Positions 13,201 to 28,200 of a DNA stretch of 64,000 nt are shown here, piece after piece (the stretch's first letter is position 1; the number at the start of each line of letters is the position of its first letter). The notes beneath the pieces are model-generated. The model did no database searches and was not told where the DNA came from. It saw only the letters and a list, made by a program, of their open reading frames with translations. Both the position numbers and the translations under genes were made by a program. The stretch spans positions 10,448,038-10,512,037 of the forward strand of contig CM040429.1 in NCBI GenBank assembly GCA_022702705.1, in the 5' to 3' direction. The stretch comes from Papilionanthe hookeriana x Papilionanthe teres. Its lineage: Eukaryota > Streptophyta > Magnoliopsida > Asparagales > Orchidaceae.

Positions 13201-16200
13201 TCAAAAGAATCGAATGAGAAGTCTAAGTTCAACTTAAGCGGATTTAGTAGAGGTACAACTCGGAGTAATATAATCACACGTGTCAAATGCAGAAGACAAC
13301 ATAAGGATGAATGCTTGATGGACTCTAACACATGCTACTGGTGTTACCAGTTCGATCAAATAGTAAGATACTGTCCATCGCTTGGCCAAAATAGCACTGA
13401 GGATCAAAAATCAGGTGGAGCTCTTTCAAAGAAGACTACAAGTGGGCGGAAAAGGATAGATTGTAAAGCTTCAGCTTGTACCCAAGTTCAAAGAAGACTG
13501 TCTGTTCGACCTCGAGATTATTCCCTTATTCATAATGAGCTTGAATAGCCTACTGCTACTAATAGTGATGGGGTATGATGAGTTTGGCATTTTCCTCACA
13601 TATAACTGTGTTTTTCTAGCATGATTTTTTTGCTTCAATAACGTGTTCATGTTGATGAGGGGAGTATAGTTGAGCCACCTTGTCTCAAATCTTTACTTTT
13701 ACAGAGACTACTTTTCATCTTAATGAATAATCAATAATCTTTATCATGAAATTTATGGATAAATAATGTTGACTTGCTTAATGAGAGAGGACTTGAGGTT
13801 CGTTTTTAAATTTCGATAACTAAACTTTTTGAAGCAGGGAAATTTGTGGCGCCTCGCTTTATCTCCTTGAGGAGCCGACGCAAACAATTGGGGACATGAA
13901 TGGGCACGTTTGTTCTACAAGTTATCGTGTGAGGGAGGTAGAGATGAGATTAAGAGTTAGAAACAGCTTACCTGGAAAGTCGAAAGTCAAGTGCGGGAGA
14001 TGACGAGCGTAACCTTGGGCTTTCATCTAGCCGAAGGCAGCGACATTTACATCGTCAATCGTCGTAGACAGCAGAGAGGAAGATGGTTATTCAGTTGTCG
14101 AGCAGAAAGCTCCCCCTTGAGTAGTCCAGCTTTGTCAAATAGGAAGATATTTCATGCAACTGTATTCTACGCGAAGGAGAAGAGGAGAAGAAGCATCGAG
14201 AAGATTTTCCTTCCGTGTGAAGCCATTATACTCGACGAGTCTTAGCAGAAAAGAGAAGAAGCTCTCATGACATGCGAGCGTAGAGGAGGATGAGGCAAGA
14301 GCTGGCGAAGCTTCTTACACAGTGATGCTCAATTCAATGTGATCGAATCAATGAAGAAGAAAGGTAAAGAGGAGCATGCGGGTCAAAGCTGAGGTGAGTT
14401 ATTAAGGTTATATTTTAAATAAAATACAATACTTAAGGTATATACATGTATTAATAGTATTTAATATCATAATAGAAGTAGTGTGAAAGATTTATTCAAA
14501 ATATGAAAATAAAGTCTACAATTTCTTAGTTTAAAGTAGAGTGGAGTAAATAAAATTTAATATAAATTATAAAAACTGAATTAATTTTAATTTTATTGAT
14601 CAAATTAAAGTAACATGAATACTTAAAATAAAAGCTTTTAATCAGCAATTAAAGTAACATTACTTAAAATAAAAGCTTTTAATTAACAATAAAAGTAACA
14701 TTAGTAAATAAGAGATAATTAATGAAATACTTAATATTATATTTTCACGAGATTGTAGGCAGTTAACTAATTGGTGACATGATTAAGCGAGTTTGAAGAT
14801 TTAAGTCAACTCATAAGGTTTTGAGATGAGCACTCTTACTTTTTAGATTTATAGTAGTATTTTGTTTCTTCTCAATCAATTACATTAATAATTATTGATG
14901 TCTAAAAAAAACAAGTATCGGTTAATCCTGATTTATATACACTTCCTTTTATTGGTCACGTCTGAATGTTAGGTCTTCTTTTAGTTAAAAAGATGATATC
15001 CCCCTGCGCCTGCGTAAAAAATTTTGAATTTCTCCCTTCCTCCTCTGGATATGGCTAGGCAGCCTCCTACACAAGAGCTCGTGGCAAAAGATTTGCATGA
15101 AGTTGAGTGGCACATTCGTCATAATTTTAAAAGTCAACCCAAAAGGCATCTGCATTAGAGTGGGTGGAGTGTCTTTGCGGGCTCCAAGAGGCTTGTCGCT
15201 AGTGATGCCTTTATTTGTCTGAGGGGTGCAAATGGAGAAATATGTGTTGGTGTGAGGAGATCAATGAGGTAGCAGACCAACATGCCATCCTCTGTCATAG
15301 ATAGCCATAGCATGCATCTTGTCGTCCTTGCAACTAGTTGGCGTGCTATTTCTTCTACTAGAACTATGTTCACAGTCTACTATAAACAGAGGACAAGCCT
15401 TTCTGAGTTCATCATTCCATGTAATCCGTACATGGAATCTCTAAAGAACCACCATTTCATTGGGATGAGGTTCAAAAGAGGTTTGAAGATGAAAAGGTCC
15501 CGAAGCAAAGGTTCACTATTATGATAGTTGGGATGGGAGATGATGATTCTAGTAGTTAGCTCGGTTCAAATTGGAGATGTCGACTGGCTTTAAGAGTGGC
15601 ATTAATTTCCAACCACCTACTGTTGTTCCTGCTGGTGAAATTGCCAAAGTGCAAAGGGCGGTTTCCATGATATCTCGATCCTTCTTTGGCTTCTGCTAGA
15701 GATGGCAGGAGCAAAATCCCAGAAAAGGGGAGCTATTTTCCAACTGTCTTCCGTCCGCATTTCAGCCACCGGAAATAAGAAAGGATCCTTTTTCCTTGTT
15801 ATCATTCTCGTTGTTTTTTTGCTGCACCAACGGTTAGACATCCTGATTTCCAGCAGTCCGGCTTTCTTGATTCGTTGCCTTCCTAATTTCCAACGGTCCG
15901 GCTTCCCTTATTTTCGGCAGGTCCTTACCGCTAAAGGTACAGCTGTCCCGTCGCCTTCCCTATAGGACATTCCCGCTGTTTTTTGGCACATGTTCTCTGC
16001 AACAGTCCAGGTTCCTCGTTTTATGGTTTTTAACCATGTTTCAACTTAAGGAAGAGTGTTATGAGTTATACTAAGAAACAATTTATTTCTGTGAGAATTT
16101 ATCTGGAAGAAATTATTTCCTTGAATTAAGGAATTATTTCCCTAGATTAGGAGTTATTTCCATTCCTATTTTAGACTTCCCAATTTTGTGTTATTTCTTT

Positions 16201-19200
16201 TATCTTCAAATAATTAATATGATTTGATTATTGAAGATATTATATGATATATCTTTCCTTTTTATATTTTTTTCTTTTTAATATCTTATTCTAGAATAAA
16301 TAAAAGGGTTATTTATACTCCTTTTATATCAATAAAATAATTTCACTTTATTCCACATTATTCTGAATTTTAAGAGAATGATATTGATTATTATATATGT
16401 AAATATATGTTTGAATGTACATGATGGAGTCACCTCTTTATGGTACTAGCGGGAGAACGCTTAGGTACCTGTGCACGAAAATGAAAAATGATATTGATAT
16501 TAAAATATCATAATTGATAAAGTTTTAGACAATGCTTCTGTGATGATTATACAATTATAAAATGATATAGATATGTTATTGATATTGTAAAACGGGTTGA
16601 ATAACATGAAATATCATAAGTGATTACATTCTTAAACTATCAAATGTTTTATTGTGATTTATTAAAAGCTTAAGCGGAATGCGTATTGTTTTTTTTTTTT
16701 TTTGTATTACTGTAGTTTAGGAGTGAGCATTCACTATTTTGGTTAGCTAGCTGTTGTTTTAAACAATTTTCAGGAGTAATTAATTGATTAAAAGATGAGT
16801 AAAAGAGAATATATTTATAAAAGACGCGAACACCCTGTAACGAGTTAAATTTAATTGTACTGCTATAATTTAACTTCAAGAATTAGTTATATAAAATATT
16901 TCTTTCATTTATCAAATATTAGTTATATAAAATGAATATAGAAAACTTAACTTCCACCACCCACCGTCTCAACTCGTCTTAGTTAATTCCAAGCCTCGGG
17001 TAGGATTGTGACACTCCAAGAATTTAACCACACCTTAAGTTTGTAAGAAGTTCAAGTTAATTATTGAATAGAATGGAAGGGAGTTTAAACAAACAATTTG
17101 GAGTGATTCACGTGCAAAAATTGGACCAAATGAACTCCAATTAGCCACAAATAATTTCTTTCAATCAATGGATAAAAATCCAATTTTATAGCATAAATCC
17201 CTATTTATTAAAAAAAATAAAAGTTAGTTTTTCGAGACTTCTATTTACTAGCTTTGTACGAAGAACGACGAAAGCTTCCTAGTAGAATTGAACAAATTTT
17301 GGTAACATTTTCATAAAAAAGAACAAACTAACATCTATTTAAGATACTATGATTTTTGTTAACCCATATAACCTAACTAATATCCTAAATGAAAGTTTGT
17401 TGCATAATAACTATTAATAGCCTAAAATTTGAAATCGTGCACATATTGGTTTATTTCGAATGTCAAAGTGTAACCCTAAAACAATTCAATCTACTATAAA
17501 CAATGCCTATAAATCAATGACTTAATTATGCATTTCAAATCTTAGTTGTCAAAAGAAAAATGAAGTCTACCGATATCAAATAATATCACATCATAATGCT
17601 TGAAAGTGAACATTAAGATTTTGTCATAAATAAACACCTTTGTGTTAACCTCATTCAACTCTTCACTAAGGTAGCAAATTAAGTGAGCATGATTAAGGAT
17701 GCCGCCAATACAAACACCAAATGTATTCTATGCCACCTCAAAAGGCCTTCTCAAAAACAATGAATTTTATAACTGATGATGTGGTCATCTATAACTTTAT
17801 CTATTTGAAGGATTTGGTAATAGATGGCATCCAACTAAAGTAGAACTATTTCCAAAGATGCATCAAAGAGGCATTAATAGTTTTGAAGTTTTTAATAAAT
17901 TATCTATAGAATGTATATAAACTTGAAAACTCATAACATAAGAATGAAAGAAGGGACCAACAAATCAAGTACTGCTTTAATTATTGAGGGAATAGGATAG
18001 CCAAGAAATAACACTTTGATGGTATGAATATGCATCTTTTTTAAAATTAATGTGCAACTTGTCATACCTTAACTTGCGCATTCCATGACATAAATAATCA
18101 AAATGCTTTGTCAAGATCGATCAACATATTAATATATCGTCAAGGTATGCCGGTACAAATTTTCCAACAAATAATCAAAGCATTTTATTCAATAATGGCA
18201 TAAAGGTCCTAGGTGCATTAGATAGATCAAAATACGTAATAAGCTATTCACAGACCCTAAAAGCTGTCATAAATGATGTGTTCCGTTCATCTCTAGGATG
18301 ATCTACTTTTAATATCCTTTGCTCGAATCAATTATTAAAAGTATTATGATCGATGTATCATACCAAGCACGCCATCCAATCTAGGCTCAAGAATTGTGTA
18401 CTTTGTAGTGATTTTATGTATTATATGAGCATCAAAACAAATGCCGCAAAGTATCTGACCCTGGTAATAACAATGCAAGGACAGCACATGGAGTTAAACT
18501 CTCTAATAGAAATCCATCTTGAAATAGCATATAGCTAGTATAAAATCAATAATATGTTGGACATACCTCGTAAGACAAACTTCATTGGGCAATTCATAGT
18601 AACCATGTATCCATAGCCGGCATATGATTCTCATGATTCTCACAAATAGGAGGATAAATTTCAAGTGTACTTAACAAAAATAGTGTAGAGAACTCAATGT
18701 CCTCTAGAAGGCCTTTCAACCAAAAAACACGAAGCTAAGAGTAGATTGTGGTAAGATTTAAGCAGCAGAGGTCTTCAATAAATCCTCACATGATTTCAAC
18801 AAAGCAAAAGGAATTAACAAAACAAAAATTAAAGCTTATAGTTTAGCCATAGGGACTTGACTAGTAACAACTTTCATCCACGACCTTGGCTTGGGTGGTT
18901 GCTCAAATGAAGACTCTGTAATCTTAACAATGGAAAAAAAAAAAAAATGAATAAATCTACCTTTACTTGAAAACATTGTTTTCTCATCCGTAATTAATAA
19001 CATTCATATCATAAATTTATGAATGGCCCAAGAGGAAATGTGCAACATTCATGATGAGGACTTCACATTAGATCTTGTCTTTGTAGCTATCCATATGAAT
19101 AAGAACTAGCAAACACTTAATAATCAGGTAAGCATGTTTGTTTCACCGAAGATATATGGAAAGGATCAGGATGCAATCGCACTTTTAAATTAACTCTAAA

Positions 19201-22200
19201 TAAAGCTCCTTTCGATATAACATTTATGGAACTCCTGCTATCAATGATGCCAATTGCATACAATAGGAAAATACTATTATGTCATTCATATCATAAATTT
19301 AAAACATTCAATAGGAAAACATTAATAAAGCTCCTTTTTATATCATTCAATAGGAAAACATTGTTTTAATCCGTAATTAATAACATTCATATCATAAATT
19401 TATGAATGGCCTAAGCGGAAATAGGCAACATTCATGATGAGGATTTCACATTAGATCTAGTTTTTGTAGCTATCCATATGAATAAGAACTAGCAAACACT
19501 TAATAATCCGGTAAGCATGTTTGTTTCACTGAAGATACATGGAAAGGATCAGGATGCAATCACACTTTTAAATTAACTCAAAATAAAGCTCCTTTTGATA
19601 TAAACATTTATGGAACTCCTGCTATCAATGATGCCAATTGCATACAATAGGAAAAATACTATTATGTTTCCAATCCTCAGAAGAGTTTGAATTGCCAAAA
19701 GGAATGTTACAACATGCAATTGCTTTTGATTGTCATCAATATCCTAAACATTCTCATAAGTTAGAGGCTCGATATCAATCACATCCTCAAACTCGATTTC
19801 TTCTAGCTCATTAGAATTTGAATTCCCATGATCTATAAAAAAGATTAATTTGAGGGCATTGTTTGATGATATTTAATGACACGTGATTTTCAAAGTATTA
19901 ATTGCTTTACTTAGTGTATATTATCTCATTTTCTAGCCTGAGATTTAGAAATATATAGCTTGGATCACTTCATCTTATTGGGGCAAAATGATCAATTTAA
20001 TATGGAATCTAAAGCATCAAACCTAAATGAAAGTGATTGATGGCCTATCAGAGTAAATGGTACGATGAAGGTTTATGATAATTTTCTAATTAAAAAGCCT
20101 TACAATAAGAACATTATAAAGTTACATGAACATGCTTCTAACCTCATGTCAGAATAAAATCTATTAATAAGTTTGGCAATCAATCACCAATCATCTTCAA
20201 AAATCTCATAGATTTATACAAACCTCAAATTAATTAAGGTAGTCAAAGACTCAAGTGAGCTACAAATAATGCCTTTCATGGTGGAATGGAAAATATTGTT
20301 GCCTTAAAACTCATCTCACCCCATGTCTAGTAGAGATAAGGGCAGCTCCCTAAAATTCAATAATAGAAAAGATATTCCAACATCATTTAGCTACTCTTTA
20401 ATAAATATAATACATATTGCATGTCACATATCCTATACAAAGAAAATTGTTTTTCTAAATCTCATTCGAAATAACAATCAGCGTCATGAAGACCCTAAAA
20501 AGTGGGTGAAATAGTTAAGAGCACCCAAGGAAAATTTGTCAAATAAGAGTCATGTTTATGTAAATAAGTTTTTCACGGTTTTGTATAACTAGCAATATCA
20601 ATCTTTAAGTTGTTAGAGCTTTGTCTAATTTCATTTTCTAATAATGCAACTCTTTTCATCATTCTCAATGAGATTATTAGTTATTTGCTCATTAAATTGA
20701 CTATTTGGACAAGATGCTTATCAAAATTACAATAAAATTGCTACATGATTACAAACAGTACTGATGCAATATAAAAATGAAAACCTATTAGGATATCTAA
20801 ATAATAATAAAAATCAATTTACTTGAAGCAGTTATTAACATATATCAATGCACAAAAATCAAATTTCTTAGACTATAAAATAATTCATTTCAGGGCCATT
20901 TAGCAATAAGTAGGATGGTATTTGATTGAGCACTTGATTTGCTTCCTTGCAATCCTAATTGGATAGAATAAGCTGCAGGACATGTTACTTTGCAGTGCTA
21001 TATGATCTATTACAAATATGCAATTTATCCTGAAATCAATAGAGATTATTCCTTCTTGCAAAAGGGTGTAAAATCAGAAATGACGGGGACAAATGCAATT
21101 ATGATTATTATGATCAGAGGGCAAGAGATCATAAATTGGGTTTTTTGGTGGGTGAAGAATTTACTATATTTAATTAATTATAGTAGTTAGCTTATAGTAG
21201 ATTAGCCAAAACATCCAAGTTGCCATATGCAATTACTCGGAGGCTGCATTCACTCAATGTACTCCACGGCACCTTTAATATATTCCAGGTCTCTCTGCCT
21301 CACTTCATACCATCTCATTCTATTTCAAAATTCTAGTTAAATCATCTATCTTATTCCTTCTCCTAACAACCTTCATCACTCCAAAACTCACCTAGTTCCA
21401 CATCTTTCCACCTAGTTCAACATCTTTCCACCTAGTTCAACATCCAATAGTAAGGTCACTTTCATTGTTATTTTATAACACACACTATTTTGCACAGACA
21501 TTTACTCGTACTTGAGTAAGTAGCAAAAATTTCAGCTTTATTGCATAAATGGCTGCATGCCAAAAAAATTATAAAAAAATGCTTCAAAGAGCCAATCCTA
21601 GGCCTAAAGAGAGTCAACTAGTCCAACACATCTCAATTAGGGAATTTCAAAGCTATGGTCCAGTTTTGGAACGTACATATATTACAAATATAAAATTCAA
21701 GCTTTATTTCCCATCAATCCTGCTAACATGGGTTTATGATATATGAAATTTCCTAGGTCAAGACATACAGTATCCTGATATAAAACTGAAATGCATGGAT
21801 AAGCCCAACAAAGACTGGCAAACAACCATAATTCTAGCAACAACATACAGGGCAGGGGACAGCTCTCTTTTTGTTAAAAAAATACCATTGATTTATTTAT
21901 GCCACGGGGTTCCACCCTCATAAAAGAAAAGCACGAGATGCATTTAACAGATGATTGAATAAAAATAATATCAGATGGAAAGTTAGTTAACAAGCACTAA
22001 ATAGACACCAAAAGAAAAGTAGGATTCATTTGGGTCAAGCCTAACCAAGATGATGCTACGTATTTATCCCAATATCACTTGTGAATATAGATTATGAATT
22101 ACTAATTCTAGCTTCAAAAAGACATGGCTTACTTATGAATACTTGCTTCGCCTCCAGTAAAATCTGAGGTTGCCTGCCATAGTGTATGCTTTCTTGGTTG

Positions 22201-25200
22201 AGGATTGGTTTCCCTGAAGAAAAGAGGTCGTCTAGCAAGCTAAAAGGATTTAAAAGGATTATTAGCAAAAATAAAAAGAGCAGTAATTTTAAAAGAAATG
22301 CTTTTGCATCAAATTCTTACCACAATATCCAAAGTTGCAGGGCCATTATCAGGGCAAGTTGCCTTCAGTCCTGTAATATCTGACCACTGGATTTCAATCT
22401 TGTTCTTCAGTCCACCATCAAGGACCTCCCAGACAAGCTTATGTTTTGCATAGTAACACTTTGCAACCAAATCACCTTCATACCTTGAAACATACTGCTT
22501 AAATATATCGATTAGAGAAACAATGATATAATCAATGACTCAAGGAAAACTTAACATTCAGATGCATAAGAACTAATGATAAATCAAACTGAAATTCAGA
22601 TGTAAAAAAAGATGAATTTTTGCTTTGATGTAGATGGTTTAATACCCAAATGCATACTTTAGTAGAAACATGAATAACAATGGAAAAATAATACAAATAC
22701 ACGAGAAAAGCTATTGCAGAACACGGTGTGTACTTTCACTAAAATAATTGCTAAAAGGAGCAAGCCTAGTGCATTACACTTCCAGCATTAAAGTTTCTAT
22801 AGAGGTTTTAAAGTATTTGGTACTTTCATGCATTGCAGAGAGATTGGACCTTGTAACCTCCAAAATCAAAAAAGAGGCAACCTTACCCCAGCTCTAAGCC
22901 CATCCCAATTCCGACTAAAATGAAAGCTGAAAATACATTTTTATTTAATAGCTTTTTTTTTTTCCTTTTGATTAATGACTGATTAGTTGCACACTATTTT
23001 TTTCACTTAATTAAGGAAAAAAATTGAATAGTGCGCCAACATTTGAAGAAGTTTTCCCCGAAATAACTAGCAACATCTTCCTTTTCCTTGCATATTTTTC
23101 ACCATGACTTGATGGGTCACCTTTTGAAGATAGGTTAGATAAACAAAAACTCAAGAAAATGGTTCAAAACAGGGAAGATAAAAATTTTACAATTATCTTT
23201 CCATAAGCTATATGGTGTTTATTCCATATCTCAAAGCTTGTCAAAATAGCAGTCAAAATATCCTTGCAGCATTTGTAAAGACATTTCAATAATACATATG
23301 ACCTCCATAACAATGATTAAAAACCCAAAACAATTGGATAATACCTACCATCAGAAACAGAAAAAATTGTTGCTTTCATCAAAGTACCACAAAGCGGCAC
23401 ATCAGGCTAAAAAATCTCCCAATCATATAAGTTTTGGTAAATATTATGGATGATTGCCTAGACAACACAATACATACTATTAAACAAAGCATATCTTTCT
23501 AATAAAAAGAAGTATTGGCACATGCATAAATAAAATCACATAATACAAACTACTTGTGCTCCATTTTCTTCTATAAATTTGGGATAGTACCTTTGTTTTC
23601 AAAATAAAAGAAATTAATTATGTTCTAAGGATGATGGGCGTAATATCCCTGAAGGTTATGGAAAATAGAGTAAGGAGATTTGCTTATTTGAGCATGTACA
23701 GATTAAAGAAGTGCATTGTGTATTATTTATAGGGATTTTAAAAATTCAAGCGTTTGATCGGAAGAAAACCAAATTCAGTTAAAATTCTAATGTCTTGTGA
23801 ATTCACACTCTAATTCATTTTCAAAGTATTTGAAATTCACTAAATTTGGACGAATCTCAAGTACATTGATTTGTTCAGCAGTCCGCCGCCACCGCCAAAG
23901 TCACCGCCATCGGTGTTGCCCTTCTGCAGATTGCCCCTACCGGCTGCCACTAATGTCAACCTTGATAGTTTTATTTTACATTGAATTCATTTTCCTTCAA
24001 ACCAAATAATAAAATTTAAGTTTTATATTTATTTTATACAGAATGAAATAACTCTAAAATACTCATACGATACATTACTTTAATATTGCATTTCTATTAC
24101 ACTGCATTCTTTTTTCACCAAACCAAATAGCCCCATGATATAATATCAAAATATTATAAAGGAAAATGAGGAGATGAAGGTGACACGGATAAAAGTTGCT
24201 CGACAAAGGAAAAGTTAGCACAAACAAAACACAACAAAAAACAAATGGAAAGAGTGAGATCAATCAAAATAAAAGCTAGCTATGATGAAGATAATCCCAA
24301 AAATAAAAGCTAGCTATGATGAAGATAATCCCAAAAGTCAAGAGAGAATGATAGACTAAGTACAAATAATACTGAGTTATAATCTCTGCAAAATGCATGT
24401 AACTCTAGGAGAAGTGTAGCAAGTCCAAAAGAAGATTAATAGAGAAGAAATTTTTTGAAACAAAAAAAAGATACTTTTTAAATGGGAATAAAGGAAGTAG
24501 GTGATGTCATGTGATCAGGAAAAAATTGAAACCTAGTTGTGAAGCTATACACTACCAAATTAATAAAACAAACTTGATATTGGCGAAGACAGAAAATATT
24601 ATTCATTTGTAATAAATTGTATGCTTACATATAATAGGTACAAGGAGAATGCAATGTAGACAAAGATAATATGGAATATATGTCTCCAGTACTTACTAAC
24701 GGACTAATTAATAAATCCAATAAACTTAAATTTAATAGAGATTAATGCACAAATAACATGAATAGCAGAGGATAGTTTATTAGACCTTGTGCTCTATGGA
24801 TTGAATCTAATTTTTTGATTTACACTAACCCCAAATATTTGCAAAGGATAATAATGATGCTGACCATTCTATTTTTTGAATTTAATAGGGACTCTTCTAT
24901 ATGAGGACGTTAAGACTAACAATTGGATTACAAGAAGGGATAAGATTAAATGAAAGCCTGCTAAGAGTTTCTCAATTCCTCTTTATGAATGTTGCTTTCT
25001 CTCTATGAAAGGAATCCAAATTTTGTGGCAGCCAACATCAATTCACTAGCTTTTCCTCTTAAATTTCCATTTCACAAAGGAAGAAAAAAAAAATAAAAAA
25101 ATAAAAAAACTCTTATTCCACATTTGATGCTGATACAGAAGTTCCTAGTGATCTAGGCACATTTGGCCTCACTCCAACTCCTCCCAAGTAGCGCCTCAAG

Positions 25201-28200
25201 TCAATATCTAACCTATCTTCCCTTTTATGTCGTACTTAATCATAAATATATTTTCTTATATTTTATAGATTAAGTGCAGCCCAGTATCAATTTTAAGAAC
25301 AATCATTAAACCTCATAAATCATACAGTTCGGCATTTTTTCATCTGCATTCTTCTACAAAATGTGGTCTAAGGGTACTCCAGCAATGCTTTTCTATAAAA
25401 AAGAAATAATAACTATTATATTTAATCCTAGTAATTCATTTGATAAGTGTTAGTTCACTCCAAAGACGTCTTCAGGGTTTTGGGTTATCAAGTTTGCCTG
25501 ATTTTATCAAATTTTTTATGTCCGTCGCAATTGATCCAAAAAAGGTTAAATCAGCACTAAAAAGGTATTTCTTTCCATAAGTGTAGCATCTTAACATGTG
25601 CATTGCACCAAAATACGCATCAGTTTTGTATCCAATATACTCCTAAAAAAAATTTAGTATAGTTTCAGGTTTGCTTATTGTTTGCAAGTAACCCATAGAT
25701 TTCAATTTATGATACATGCAGGAAAGTTATTAAATTTCCTTTTTTTTACTCTTTTTATAACTTTGGTGTGGCCTTGAATACGCACTTTATAATTATCCTA
25801 AATTGTCATGATTGTTTTATAATTTTAATAATTTTCTCTTTGATTTTCTTTTCCCTATATCTTTCTTCTTGTCTGTGAGTTGTTTTTGAGACGAAGAAGA
25901 TTGCAGATTCAAGATGATGAATTATGGAAAGGGCATGACTATATGGAGTGGAAAAATCCTGATTTTGTAAAGAGTTTCAATCAGTAAGTGTTTAAAGGTA
26001 TTCTTCATTAATCACTTTTATTATCCGATTGAAATCAGAGCATCAGGAATCAAAAAATGAAGGAGGTGTTCGCTAGATGGGAGGTCAAGAGGTTACAATG
26101 ACTTAAGCGTCTCGAAATTAAAGATGAAGGTGCCGCTTGTGCATCAAGGCTTGGATGTGCTTTCATTAGAAGAAGCATTCCAAAAGGTAGATGCAAAGAA
26201 CCGGTCAGATAATAGTCTAATCAACTCGAGTCTTGGAAATGAATTTCAAAGGAAGATTGTCAAGGAGTTGGTCGTTGACATATGGATGAAGTTTGAATCT
26301 ATTTACTCAAAAGATATCCGGTGCAAACAACAAGACTTCATTTACTATGCAAATAAATGAATCTGAAGTCACTAAAGATACATTCGGATGACCACCAAAC
26401 TCATGACGAATCCTAAAAAAGTTCACTCTAAAATCAATAATGAGAATCATGCCATAGTCCTCTTGATTTCATTACTCAAAAGTATAAACATTTTTTCAAT
26501 ACTAAGCTACTTGGCAAACCCACTCTTTCAATAATATGAGTGAAATCAACCCTGAATTAAAAAGAAAAAATACAAAAGAATAGAAATCGAAGATGAAAAT
26601 GTTGGTGATAGCCTTATAGTTAATGGAAGAGAAAATAAATGTAATTTCAGTAAAGCCTACAAATCAAGATTCATGTTAAAAGTTCAAAGTCAAACACCAT
26701 TCGCCACAGGGTCAATCCACGAAAGTGTCCATAAAGGAAGATGAAGACACTTGAAAGAGAAAAACAATCAGGGCAAATTGTAGCTCTTGAGGAAAGATAT
26801 GGGCATTATCCAGTATAAACTCAATTCTAGCAAAGCTTAGATTTTTAATTTTGAGTATTTTTTCCACAAATGCCCAAGTAAGTCTCCAAGTAAGCCTTGT
26901 TTGAGCATTACAAGATTTAGATGGCAGCAGGGTGATGCGTGAAAACAACAAAACTTGAAAGATCAAGGCAATTGGCAAGGCGAGAATCAAGATGTTTAAA
27001 AAAAATACAAGAAATGAGGTATGCACCTGAGCTTGAGGGAAAAAAATTGCGTACGTAAATACAGGGTATACGGGGTTACACGGGAGTTATATCCAGATTA
27101 CAACCCCCCTTAACCTACTTATAACCCCCTTGTAACCTCTCTGTACCTCTTATAATCTACTTATAACCCCTTGCAACTCTCCTGTAACCTGCCAATGCAT
27201 GAAAACAGAGCTGGAGTTATAAGCAGGTTACAGGAGGGTTGTAACCTCGATATAACCCCCTTGTAACCTCCTTATACCCTTTTACATACGCATCTCTACG
27301 TACATCTTACGTACGTAATTTTTCCGAGCTTGAGAGATATTTAACTTTACTAGTACCAGATAAACCTAGTTTTGGATTACTGAAAGCGAGAGCATAGAGG
27401 TGTTAAGAAGGCTCATTGGTTGTTATGAAAGGAGTATTGAATGATGGGTTATAATCCTTCAACATAAGAATCATTAGAGGATCTGATAATAACTATTAGC
27501 TTAGAAAATGCAACCTAATTATGACATTGAAGGCTTGGCCATAGAAGTCAAACAGGACTTGAAGAACTTGGAAACAAAGTTTCCTCTGTGGTACTGACAA
27601 GAATTGGAGAATAGTAGAGTAAATTTCACTTCAATATGTACAAAATGTATATAATTTTAGGAAACCATGTAAATGGAAAAATATAAACTCAAGAAACTGA
27701 AATAATTATAGTAGTCTGTGACATACTTGACACTCTACGTTGCAAAATTTCAATAGAGTGACAACAAAATAAAGAATGGCACGGCACACTATTTTAAACA
27801 TGGAATTAGTTATTAAAAATTTATTTATTAAAATATAACTAAATGTGCATAATTTTTTATTATTAAAGTTTGCTAGATTGAAAAATAAATTATTTTATGC
27901 TATTGACATACATGGTTCACTTATTGATGAGTAGACAACAAATGACCTCTGAATCAATGAGATAAGGCGGCAATGGAAGAATTTAAAAAAGACAAAAATT
28001 ACATTGATGTTTCAAACTCACCTTATGTGAATGACTAGATGTCGTACATTCTAAATTTGTCTGATAATTTCTAATAACCTGTATCTTATAATCCTTTGAT
28101 CGAATGCCAACAAAGCATTCAACTGTGATTATAAACAAGGTTTAGATTAGTCACAGTCAGGCTTCTTTTTTAGAAAATATTTATTAACTTCAACATGTTT

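Larger units (their letters stand above)
14992..16375 (+). mobile_element. Truncated non-autonomous LTR element carrying an ARF gene fragment
   Basis: This foreign block has an LTR at its right end (16057-16375) preceded by a purine tract AAGGAAGAG. That LTR and the last internal 40 bp match the element at 36946-40563 read on the minus strand (GTTTCAACTT, AGTGTTAT, AATAATTAATATGATTTGAT-like words, ATTCTGAATTT). The 5' LTR is absent, apparently lost with neighbouring host sequence. Instead of gag-pol the interior holds 500 bp of AUXIN RESPONSE FACTOR coding sequence and a stretch with repeated GGTCCGGCTT words. Confidence 0.75.
10687..17013 (+). mobile_element. Gag-only LTR element (TR-GAG-like, Ty3/gypsy type) with a nested insertion in its 3' LTR
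   Basis: Two long direct repeats, 10687-12313 and 13845-17013, flank only 1.5 kb that encodes a gypsy-type gag and no pol. A primer-binding site for initiator Met tRNA follows the left LTR and a purine tract GAAGCAGGGAAA precedes the right LTR. The right LTR is almost twice as long because another element is inserted at about 14992-16375. No matching 5-bp target duplication is obvious at the outer edges. The whole element sits in intron 4. Confidence 0.8.
13845..17013 (+). repeat. 3' LTR of the gag-only element, split by an insertion
   Basis: LTR sequence occupies 13845 to about 14991 and about 16376-17013, ending ATTGTGACA. Between them lies a foreign element. About 60 bp of LTR present in the 5' copy (around 11615-11675) is missing at the insertion site, so the insertion or a later deletion removed it. 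Confidence 0.8.

Noticed and set aside
22141..22143. Donor GTATTC at the end of exon 4
   Set aside because: It would put exon 5 out of frame with RHFLQC; GTAAGCC ten bases further on the minus strand keeps the frame.
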